From positions 80,974 through 144,973 of the forward strand of contig NW_005179133.1 of assembly GCF_000350225.1 (NCBI RefSeq): DNA of 64,000 bases. The letters are read 5' to 3'. The stretch's first letter is position 1. Each line of letters opens with the position of its first letter. This document shows positions 21,036 through 30,429 of this stretch, in pieces. Below the pieces are notes generated by a model that saw only the letters and a program-made list of their open reading frames with translations, had not been told where the DNA came from and did not search any database. Both the position numbers and the translations under genes were made by a program. This stretch comes from Chondrus crispus (lineage: Eukaryota; Rhodophyta; Florideophyceae; Gigartinales; Gigartinaceae).

Positions 21036-21627
21036 CCTCCCCTCGATCACATGCTTTGGGCAGCTTTGCACTCGGAGAGCCCAACCATGCCCACAAACTT
21101 TTCAAACAGCACGCGACCAAGTGGTTTGGTCAGCATATCGGCTGGCATTTCTGTTGTCGGACAATGGTACAATGTGACCAGTTTTCGCTGCACCGCATCT
21201 CGAACAAAATGATACGTAATATCAATGTGCTTGTTGCGACGATTTGTAGATTCGTTCTGAGCAAACGCAATCGTACCAGCGTTGTCACATCCAACGCGAA
21301 TTGTTGGATCCGAATTCGCACCAAGTACATCGGCATGGAAGCGTGGAAGCCACGCAGCCTCTTTGCATGCTTCACTGAGTGCGATGTATTCTGCCTCACA
21401 AGTAGACTTTGCAACTACTGTTTGTTTCCGGGAAGCCCAACTGATAGGCCCATCACAAAGCTTGAACACGTACCCACTCTTTGATTCCGTGATTCAAGGC
21501 ATCCACCCCAATCTGCCTCGCTATACCCATGAAGTTCCGTACCAAGATCATCTTTACCAAACACTATTCCAAGATGCTGGGACCCACGCAAGTATCTCAA
21601 AACACGTTTCACACCTGACCAGTGCGA
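21036..21627 (-). pseudogene. F2 fragment C': RNase H end of pol
   Basis: The minus-strand 3' end of an F2 pol ends SECKAAQSM-stop at 21047. It includes the CEAEYIAL RNase H motif and the polypurine tract. A frameshift near 21480 separates 21047-21469 from 21415-21612. The fragment is cut at about 21628 by a truncated F1 LTR. It is nearly identical to 30419-31010 of element E and forms part of a 2.35-kb duplication around F1-3. Confidence 0.85.
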
Positions 21628-22491
21628 AACACTTCACGTGACGAGCTGAGCAAGTTTGATTTTCAACGTGTACACGTGTGGTTTCTGTACACGGTTGCAC
21701 TCTACAGTACTTCAGGAGCAAGTTCGGTTTTCACCTGTACACGTGTGAAATATGTACACGGTTGCGGTGTACGGTACAATCTGAGCATGTTTCATTTTCT
21801 CCGCCCGACACGTGTATGACCTGGACACATGTCCTCATTACACTGTCGGACGTGTACAGTACGCCTGTAGTCTTGCAGACAAAGTGTAGAACCTTGGTGG
21901 CGGGTGCCTGGCACGTGCCAAATGTTTACAGCGTCCATGGAGTGCAGCACGGGTACAGCAGGACACAAAGATACCGTTGCGCGAGTTTTGAATTCGTAAG
22001 GCAAAATGTGCACTGTTGTAATTGACAGTGGACAGGACCTCACGAGAGATTCAGATTCATAAGGCAACGTGTGCGCTGTAAACAGTCCTTGCAGGATTGA
22101 TTTGAATTCGTAAGGCAACGTGTGAGCTGTGAACGTGCCTTACGAATTTGTGCCACGCTGGATTTGGAATAGTAAGGGAATTTGTGCTTTGCTGTGCTTT
22201 GTTGTACTGCCTTACTAATTTCTCCGTCATGACAGTGCTAATTCGTAAGGCGGTTTTCTGTTCTGTTTGTTGGGCCATCGCCAGTTTGGCTGAGTAGCAA
22301 GACGGGCACATGTGTTAGAGCCAATACATTTGTAGTATGTGTGTCGTAGTGTTTGGTAGTAGAGTTCTAGAAGATTGCAGAAGTGTATAAGTAGTGCCAG
22401 AAGTTGGCGACTCAAAGTAAATCGGTACCCAATCCTTCAACTTCACCTCATCAACCGTCCTCCGATTTCCCTTTGCCCCGCTGACCTACCA
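21628..22491 (+). repeat. 5'-truncated F1 LTR of F1-3
   Basis: The F1 LTR is missing roughly its first 70 bp and joins F2 RNase H sequence at about 21628 (within 5 bases). The rest, including motif cluster and TATAAGTA, is retained and ends CTACCA at 22491. A 5' truncation of an LTR is not expected from integration; deletion, recombination or misassembly is implied. Confidence 0.82.
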
Positions 22492-22493
22492 TT

Positions 22494-22509
22494 GGGTTAT
22501 GGGCCCAGT
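22494..22509 (+). promoter_or_regulatory. Primer-binding site of F1-3
   Basis: Matches the initiator-Met tRNA site except that the first base is G instead of A (GGGTTATGGGCCCAGT). Confidence 0.8.
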
Positions 22510-23617
22510 TCAACGTTATTGTTCCGCTGTGTGAGTGCTCGTTCTCAGTTTCTGCTGCCGTTTTCGTGTTTGTTTCTGCTGTCGTTCTCGTTTTGGTCTC
22601 CGCTGTCGTTCTCGTTTTGGTTTCTGCTGTCGTTTCCGCCGCCGTTTCATCGCCGCCGCCGTTCGTTTTGTTCTATCGCGGTCTACTTGCTGTCGTTATC
22701 ATCTTGGTCGTTCGTCTCCGTCTACCCGCTGTCGTTTCAACTTGGTGGATCTTCTTCGTGTCTGTTGCAGCTTGGTCTTGGCAATCGTTGTGTGAGCTGT
22801 GGGTGTAGTCCCTAGTCGCCAACGTACCATATCAATCCAAGAAGACTGCCCTTCGATCACGCCGGTGATCGTCGTAGCTGCCGATACCCTCGCTCTTGGT
22901 GAAAGGCTTGTGCCATTGGAAATCTGACTTGAGCGAGGGTCCGAACAAGAATCGTCGAGAGACGAAACACTGATCCTCGGGGAGGATCACAGTGTACTGG
23001 TCTAGTCGATCCGCACTCTGCCTTCGGGAGGTGCGTCGGCGGTGTGGGTAACGCTCTCGGTATTAGCCCTATAGGTACGACTTCGGTCCCCTGGGTGAAG
23101 AGAATACGTGCCTAAACACTGAACCTCTCACTATACGTGTATAAGGTCGCGTACCTTGATTAAGTTCGCACGGAAGAGGGTGACCCAAGGAGTGATTGTG
23201 AACAAATCACACGAGTACGACGAAGGCAGTTTCATTCTTGTGTTGTGGGAAACCTCATTGGGGTAGTACCGTATCAAGTTTGGACAAGCCGATTTAGGTT
23301 GCAGGGACCGTTCGCGGTAGTGACCAAAAGTCCTGGTTCGTTTACAGGCAAAGTGTTGTGCTTACTCGTGGCACGTTTGATTTAGTTCACAGTCGAAAGA
23401 CCCGCACTGGCCGACATACAGGGGTAGCGCCCTAAGGCATTTTTAAGAAGAATACGCTTGTTCCACACCGCCGGGAACAAGCACCAAGAACGTTTCCGAG
23501 TAATCGCTACAAACTTCTTATACGGGTGGGCTTGCCATTGTGTTGACTATCGGTTAACGGCTTGGGATCCCGGAACAGAAGACCTTGTATACTCGAAGGG
23601 TACATCCATTCGGCGAA
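22510..23617 (+). other. F1-3 leader with empty LTR3 site
   Basis: This is the uninterrupted F1 leader. The CGGTGT target of the LTR3 insertion occurs once at 23040-23045. Small differences from the other leaders include one base fewer near 23230. No convincing coding frame is present. Confidence 0.8.
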
Positions 23618-26600
23618 ATGGATGACCAAAGCTCTGGATCGGTCAGAATCGAGAAGCTGACCGCATCTAACTTTTACATCTGGAAGCAGAAAATCCAGCT
23701 ACTGCTTGCTCTCCGAGATGTCGATCAATACGTTTTTGATGATATCCCGGAGAATGCCACGTCAGATGACCGGAGAAAATGGATCCGTGGTGACGCAAAA
23801 GCAAAGGCAGTCATCGGACTTACGCTTTCTGATGACTACTTGCAACATGTGCGAGGGTGTAGCAGTGCGAAAGAGACATGGGAAGCAATTCTGAATGTGT
23901 TTGAGCGTCATACTTTGCTCAACAAACTTGCCGCCCGTCGCGACTTTTACACTGTATCCATGCTCCCATCCGAGAAAGTGCTCGTGTTCATCAATCGTGT
24001 GAAGCAACTTGCTGCCAGATTGCAGTCAATGAGTGTTGAGATTGACGATAAAGAAATTGCAATGGCTGTGTTGAATGGCTTGCCTCCACGATTCGATAAC
24101 TTGATTGTTGCTCTTGACGCACTTGGCAATGAAGATAAAGTGTTTGGACTCGAGTTTCTGAAGAGTCGTCTGCTGCAAGAAGAACAACGAGAAAGCATGA
24201 AGACCGCTTCTGCTTCATCACCACATGCACCTGCACTTGTCAATCGTATGCCTATTCGACGCGATATGAAATGTACGAATTGCAATAGACATGGGCATAC
24301 TGCAGCGCGTTGCTGGGACAAGGACGTGAATGGGCGCCGACCTGCACCGCCAGATGGGTTTCGGTCACGCAACACTGGCTTAAAGCCAAGTGCATTCGTT
24401 TCTCGAGATGACAATTCTACTGCTGCCTTTGCGGAGAGTGACTTTACTTGCTTGCTTTCGACTTCCACTCCAGAAAAGAGGGCTGCAAACGCAAGGTCAT
24501 GGCTTGTCGATTCCGGTTGCAGCGCTCACATTACGTTTGATCGCTCTTTGTTCGTTACATATGAACAGATGCAATCTGGATCAGTCGAGATGGGCACGAA
24601 GGCTAGAGCTAATGTCGCTGGTCGCGGCGAGGTAGAATTCATGTTGAACGTCAACGGTAGTCCCCATCCTTGCAAATTGTCAAACGTTTTGCATGTCCCT
24701 GATTTCGGATACTCGCTACTGTCTGTTAGCCAAATGGTTTCAAAGGGTTTGCAAGTGTCATTTGAAAATGAAAAATGCCGCGTTACTGCAGGACCAACTG
24801 TAGTTGCCACAGCGAGTCAAGTTGGGGATTTATACATACTTGACGTCATGAATGAAACCTTTTCTGCTCACGTAGTTACCCTGCAGACGCTACATGAACG
24901 CATGGCCCATGTTAATGTACAAGGAATCGCATCAATCATTCACAATAATGTAGTAAATGGCATCAACGTTCGTCAAAGCGATGTGATCAGTGCAATGAAT
25001 CCGAAGTCTGACAATCACTCTCCCATTTGTCCTGCGTGTGTGTTTGGCAAAGCAACGCGATCAGTAATCCCAAAACAGCGATCATCGTTTCGAGCACAGA
25101 ACTGTCTTGACTTGGTACATTCTGATGTTTGCGGTCCGCTCGAAGTACAGTCCATTGGTGGTTCGAGATACTTCATTACATTTGTAGATGATCACTCGAA
25201 CTGGGTTGTTGTGTACACGATGACAAATAAATCTGAGGCGTTTGCAAAATACAAGTTGTATGAAAAGTTGGCTCAAACCCACACTGGTCGCAAAGTAAAG
25301 GTGCTTCGCACTGATCGAGGGGGAGAGTACTTGTCGACGGAATTCAAGTCGCATTTAGATTTAAACGGTACGCAGCACCAACTCACAACGGCATACACCC
25401 CTGAACAAAACGGTGTTGCTGAACGTTTAAATCGAACTTTGATTGATCTTGTCCGCTCAATGCTTTCTCATAAACAGGTCAGTAAGCGATTCTGGGCCGA
25501 GGCTCTTGCCACTTCGGTATATGTACGTAATCGAGTTACTTCACGCGCTTTGCCCGTTAATACAACTCCGCACCACATTTGGATGAATTCTACTCCAAAT
25601 GTTGGCCATTTGCGAGTATTTGGGTCAAAGTGTTGGTATACATTACCAAAATTAGAGCTCCGTAAGCTGGACTTGCGAGCGCGTGAAGCAATGTTTCTTG
25701 GGTATTCGCAATGCAGTAAGGCATACAAACTTTGGGACGGAGAGTTGAATAAAATCGTTGTGTCACGGGATGTCAAGTTTGATGAATCGACAGGTGGTAT
25801 GCATGACATTCCTGCACACGAAGGTGATTCAATCAACTCTGATGTTGACGTTGTACTGCTCCATGGCGACAATGGGAATACAGCTGATACCCCAAATACG
25901 GATGAAGTTGGCTCTGAAGAGGATGAAGTTTCGGAGGAGGTTCTTGAAAACGATGGCGCTCATTCCGTAAGTGAGAATGATGAAGATGAAGATGATGTAC
26001 CAACTGCCGTCGAAACTCCGAATGTCACTCCTCCAACTCCGACTCCAGCTGTGCGAAGATCGTCTCGAGTCAGCAGACCTCCCGGATCATGGTGGAGGAG
26101 CAACTTTGCAGCTGCTCTTCTTTCACATGCGCATGTCGCTATTGAAGGTCCCAAGACTTTCAACCAGGCAACCAACGGTCCTAGAGCTGCATTTTGGCAG
26201 ACCGGCATTGACAAAGAACTTGCCTCGCAGACCAAGAATCGGACTTGGAAACTTGTTCCTCGATCTGAGGCGTCAAACATCTTGACATCTAGATGGGTTT
26301 TCAATGTCAAGCAACTGCCTGATGCAAATGGCAATATAGTTGAAAGTGCAAAAGCCAGACTTGTTGCTCGTAGATTCCAGCAAGTGCAAGGTCTTGACTA
26401 TACTGAGACATATGCCCCTGTCATAAAGTTTACCACTATTCGTCTACTTCTTGCCTTAGTTGCTCATTACGACCTCGAACTTCATCAGATGGATGTCGTG
26501 ACTGCGTTTTTGAACGGCGACTTGGATGAAGACATCTACATGGAGCAACCCGAAGGGTGCATTGACAAAAGCAAAAGTGACCACGTGTGTAAACTTTTGA

Positions 26601-27727
26601 AAGCACTTTACGGTCTTAAACAAGCACATCGTCAATGGCATGCCAAAGTGGATGATTTCTTAATTGGTGAATTGGGATTCGAGACTTCGCGTAGTGATCC
26701 TTGTCTCTACATTAAACGCATCGGTAACACTATCATGCTGATTGCACTTTATGTCGATGACTTGTTACTCGCTGGTAGTGATATCGATGCCATCAAATGG
26801 ATGAAGGGGGAGCTTAATAAACGGTTTGAGATGAAAGACCTTGGTGAAGCAAAAGTCTGCATTGGTCTTGAAATTCAAAGGGATCGCACCGCCAAGACTT
26901 TGAGTCTCACTCAAACTAAGTATGCATCAAAAGTGCTTGAGCGTTTTCGAATGTCAACGGGTAACCCCTCTCTGACTCCAATGGAACAAGGTCACACAAC
27001 CACGATTTCAACCGAAAACGATTCCGAAACAAATGTACCGTATCGTGAGGCAGTGGGATCCCTGATGTACTTGATGGTTGGCACTCGTCCAGACTTGGCA
27101 TATGCGATTGGAAAGCTTTCTCAACATTCTGCCAACCCATGTGAGTCACACTGGGCAAGTGTGAAACGGGTAATGCGATACGTGCAAGGGACTCGAAACT
27201 TAGGAATCGTGTTTGACAATAAATCGAAATCGCCGGAGTTGTTCGGCTTCAGTGATGCTGACTGGGCCGGTTGTTCAGACTCTCGCAAGTCGACCAGCGG
27301 ATATGTTTTCCAGTTCTGCGGTGGAGCGATCAGTTGGAGTTCCCGGAAACAGACTGTGGTTGCAACTTCGACGTGTGAAGCTGAGTACATTGCACTATGT
27401 GAAGCGTGTAAGGAGGCGACTTGGTTGCGTCAAGTGGTTGCTGATGTTCTTGGACTTGATTCTGATCCCACGATTGTGATGGGGTATGACAATGCAGGGA
27501 CTATTTCGTATGCACAGAATGAATCGGTCAACCGTCGTAACAAACATGTTGATGTGAAATACCACTATGTACGAGATGCAATTAATAGAAACGTCATTTC
27601 TTTGTCACATTGCCCGACCACTTCCATGCCTGCAGATATCCTGACGAAAGCACTTGGGCGAGTTCTGTTCCAGAAGTTTGTAGAACTTCTAGGGCTTGCA
27701 GTAGCTACCTCTGGTAAAAGCATGTGA
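23618..27727 (+). CDS. F1-3 gag-pol polyprotein, 1369 aa, open
   Basis: This is a full-length copia polyprotein colinear with F1-2, from ATG 23618 to TGA 27725-27727. It has zinc knuckle, protease DSG, integrase CPAC with D-D-35-E, RT YVDD and RNase H CEAEY. Unlike F1-2 it keeps both cysteines of the integrase zinc site. Changes that may matter are ARLVARGF to ARLVARRF in the RT fingers, GCDNAG to GYDNAG near the RNase H end, and CWGKD to CWDKD after the zinc knuckle. It is the best-preserved coding copy in the window, but its 5' LTR is truncated and its polypurine tract is altered, so the locus itself may not transpose while the protein could act in trans. Confidence 0.93.
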   Translation: MDDQSSGSVRIEKLTASNFYIWKQKIQLLLALRDVDQYVFDDIPENATSDDRRKWIRGDAKAKAVIGLTLSDDYLQHVRGCSSAKETWEAILNVFERHTLLNKLAARRDFYTVSMLPSEKVLVFINRVKQLAARLQSMSVEIDDKEIAMAVLNGLPPRFDNLIVALDALGNEDKVFGLEFLKSRLLQEEQRESMKTASASSPHAPALVNRMPIRRDMKCTNCNRHGHTAARCWDKDVNGRRPAPPDGFRSRNTGLKPSAFVSRDDNSTAAFAESDFTCLLSTSTPEKRAANARSWLVDSGCSAHITFDRSLFVTYEQMQSGSVEMGTKARANVAGRGEVEFMLNVNGSPHPCKLSNVLHVPDFGYSLLSVSQMVSKGLQVSFENEKCRVTAGPTVVATASQVGDLYILDVMNETFSAHVVTLQTLHERMAHVNVQGIASIIHNNVVNGINVRQSDVISAMNPKSDNHSPICPACVFGKATRSVIPKQRSSFRAQNCLDLVHSDVCGPLEVQSIGGSRYFITFVDDHSNWVVVYTMTNKSEAFAKYKLYEKLAQTHTGRKVKVLRTDRGGEYLSTEFKSHLDLNGTQHQLTTAYTPEQNGVAERLNRTLIDLVRSMLSHKQVSKRFWAEALATSVYVRNRVTSRALPVNTTPHHIWMNSTPNVGHLRVFGSKCWYTLPKLELRKLDLRAREAMFLGYSQCSKAYKLWDGELNKIVVSRDVKFDESTGGMHDIPAHEGDSINSDVDVVLLHGDNGNTADTPNTDEVGSEEDEVSEEVLENDGAHSVSENDEDEDDVPTAVETPNVTPPTPTPAVRRSSRVSRPPGSWWRSNFAAALLSHAHVAIEGPKTFNQATNGPRAAFWQTGIDKELASQTKNRTWKLVPRSEASNILTSRWVFNVKQLPDANGNIVESAKARLVARRFQQVQGLDYTETYAPVIKFTTIRLLLALVAHYDLELHQMDVVTAFLNGDLDEDIYMEQPEGCIDKSKSDHVCKLLKALYGLKQAHRQWHAKVDDFLIGELGFETSRSDPCLYIKRIGNTIMLIALYVDDLLLAGSDIDAIKWMKGELNKRFEMKDLGEAKVCIGLEIQRDRTAKTLSLTQTKYASKVLERFRMSTGNPSLTPMEQGHTTTISTENDSETNVPYREAVGSLMYLMVGTRPDLAYAIGKLSQHSANPCESHWASVKRVMRYVQGTRNLGIVFDNKSKSPELFGFSDADWAGCSDSRKSTSGYVFQFCGGAISWSSRKQTVVATSTCEAEYIALCEACKEATWLRQVVADVLGLDSDPTIVMGYDNAGTISYAQNESVNRRNKHVDVKYHYVRDAINRNVISLSHCPTTSMPADILTKALGRVLFQKFVELLGLAVATSGKSM

Positions 27728-27729
27728 TC

Positions 27730-27738
27730 GACGGGGAG
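27730..27738 (+). promoter_or_regulatory. Altered polypurine tract of F1-3
   Basis: GACGGGGAG in place of GAGGGGGAG; the pyrimidine interrupts the purine run. Confidence 0.75.
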
Positions 27739-28673
27739 TGTTGTAATTCTACGACCACATGCTGATATGCATGACACACGACGACAGTATGACACGTGTA
27801 AAAGCAAACACACTCCACGTGACGAGCTGAGCAAGTTTGATTTTCAACGTGTACACGTGTGGTTTCTGTACACGGTTGCACTCTACAGTACTTCAGGAGC
27901 AAGTTCGGTTTTCACAGTGTACACCTGTGAAATATGTACACGGTTGCGGTGTACGGTACAATCTGAGCATGTTTCATTTTCTCCGCCCGACACGTGTATG
28001 ACCTGGACACATGTCCTCATTACACTGTCGGACGTGTACAGTACGCCTGTAGTCTTGCAGACAAAGTGTAGAACCTTGGTGGCGGGTGCCTGGCACGTGC
28101 CAAATGTTTACAGCGTCCATGGAGTGCAGCACGGGTACAGCAGGACACAAAGATACCGTTGCGCGAGTTTTGAATTCGTAAGGCAAAATGTGCACTGTTG
28201 TAATTGACAGTGGACAGGACCTCACGAGAGATTCAGATTCATAAGGCAACGTGTGCGCTGTAAACAGTCCTTGCAGGATTGATTTGAATTCGTAAGGCAA
28301 CGTGTGAGCTGTGAACGTGCCTTACGAATTTGTGCCACGCTGGATTTGGAATAGTAAGGGAATTTGTGCTTTGCTGTGCTTTGTTGTACTGCCTTACTAA
28401 TTTCTCCGTCATGACAGTGCTAATTCGTAAGGCGGTTTTCTGTTCTGTTTGTTGGGCCATCGCCAGTTTGGCTGAGTAGCAAGACGGGCACATGTGTTAG
28501 AGCCAATACATTTGTAGTATGTGTGTCGTAGTGTTTGGTAGTAGAGTTCTAGAAGATTGCAGAAGTGTATAAGTAGTGCCAGAAGTTGGCGACTCAAAGT
28601 AAATCGGTACCCAATCCTTCAACTTCACCTCATCAACCGTCCTCCGATTTCCCTTTGCCCCGCTGACCTACCA
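27739..28673 (+). repeat. 3' LTR of F1-3
   Basis: A 935-bp F1 LTR nearly identical to 9145-10079, with the same ACACGTGT and AATTCGTAAGGC motifs. It is followed by TT and then F2 leader sequence starting 'agataatcgtc'. Confidence 0.87.
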
Positions 28674-28675
28674 TT

Positions 28676-29152
28676 AGATAATCGTCAGTAACAGATTTTG
28701 GAATTATTGCTCTTAAGAACCACCAAAACGTGCAAAGACAATCACTTAGATGTGTAGGAAATGGAAAGAAACTCAAAACTTACTTTGCATGAGAGAACGA
28801 AGAAAAACCAAATGCGAGATTGACGACGACGGCGGTAGCGGGAGCGGAAACGAAGACGAAGACCAAAGACAGAGACAGCAGCAAGAACCACAGCAAGAAC
28901 AAAAGCCAAACCAAGAACGAAGACAACGAAGACAGCGGGGGCGATGACCAAAACCAATTCACACAAGAGAGCAAGAACGACAGCAGCAGCGAAAACCAAA
29001 ACCAAGAACGACGGCAAGAACGAGAGCGACAACGACAGCGAGAAGACCAGCGGAAAGAACGACGAGAAACGGCAGCGAAAACGACAGCGACAACGACGGC
29101 AGAAACAACGGAACGAGAACGACAGACTCATGCAGTGAAACGACAGCGAGGG
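28676..29152 (-). other. F2 leader fragment beside F1-3
   Basis: The LTR-proximal part of an F2 leader is truncated by F1-3 within the predicted leader intron. It keeps the GTAAGT donor and ATGCAAA but not the finger exon. It is nearly identical to 19292-19769. Confidence 0.8.
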
Positions 29153-29168
29153 ACTGGGCCCATAACCT
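29153..29168 (-). promoter_or_regulatory. F2 primer-binding site
   Basis: The minus strand reads AGGTTATGGGCCCAGT, two bases inside the LTR end. Confidence 0.83.
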
Positions 29169-29170
29169 AA

Positions 29171-30418
29171 TGGTAGGTTCGGAGGGGCAAGGGAAAGAAA
29201 GAGGGTAGGTTGATGTGTGTGAGTGAAGGAGTTGGTGCCGAGGTTTACTTGGAGCCGTCTTTCGGCGATACTTATACACTTTGAGTGTTACACTATCCCA
29301 TTACTTTAGCACCTGGTAAACCGTACTCACCATATGCGCGACCAAGCGCGGTCCTCTTCTGGCCCGTCCACACTGTTCTATTTCCACCTTACGAATTGAC
29401 TATTGACTATCAGTGCACAACAGTTTCTACACATTTCGAGTGACTGTAAACCATGGCCCTATGCATGCAATCGTTTCATACCTTACTAATCTGCATCCAG
29501 ACATGACAGAATATATTCTTGCACAATGAACAACTTGGCATCTCTCTATTTCCAACAACGCAAAGTCCTGTCATATCTCAGTCCCCATACATGCCCTTGT
29601 TTCGTACCTTACTAATTTCGGTACACACTGCCAGACAACTATCACGGATAGCAACAATGTGCATCCAGACTTTCTACACATCTCACGTGATATCCGATGT
29701 GAATCACACGAGTACTGTCATCAACTTGCATCCAACGGCGCACCATAACGAGAGCACAGTACAACGTCGCATGCTGACGAGAGTGTAGTACAACGGCGCA
29801 TGCTGATGCAAGGGTCGCATACAGCGTGACGCGTACACTGAATACTCACGTAAGTACATGTCTCTTGCGAGAAATACTTGTTGTACTTTTAATTCACATG
29901 TACTGTGCTCGGACACGCGCCGGACCGTATGTAGGCGACGTGTACAAGTGTACGTACACGCAGCAACCTGGCCATGTGTACATGTGTACACCGCACACAA
30001 GTGTCCAGCGCCAAGGCCACCCGTAATTACCCATTACAACCATGGTGAACAACTTGAAACCCCCGAAATGATGTAATTAAAACGTATACCGATCATTCAA
30101 GATATATCACCAGCATGACTGCATATAAGTGGACAATAACAGACCAATAGAATTGCAGCATTCGAACCGACACCCAATAGATTTGCAGTATTGCCTGTGT
30201 AGCCCTATAACGGTTCGGGCCAAATGCAATTTTTCGGCATTTATGCAAATTTGCATAACCCTCCAAAAGTCCACTTTCGTCCCCAGAACCCCAAAATCTG
30301 AGAATTTACACGTGTCATGTGGTGATATGGGGTGAGGGTCCGGACCGTCGAGTCATGTACACGTGTCGCTCGATTTGGCACTTTCCAGATAACAGCATGT
30401 GGTCGCACATTTTCAATA
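29171..30418 (-). repeat. F2 LTR: 3' LTR of element E
   Basis: 1248 bp, the same length as 19788-21035 and differing from it by only scattered substitutions. It is preceded on the minus strand by polypurine tract GAGGGGAGG (30427-30419). Confidence 0.86.
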
Positions 30419-30429
30419 CCTCCCCTCGA

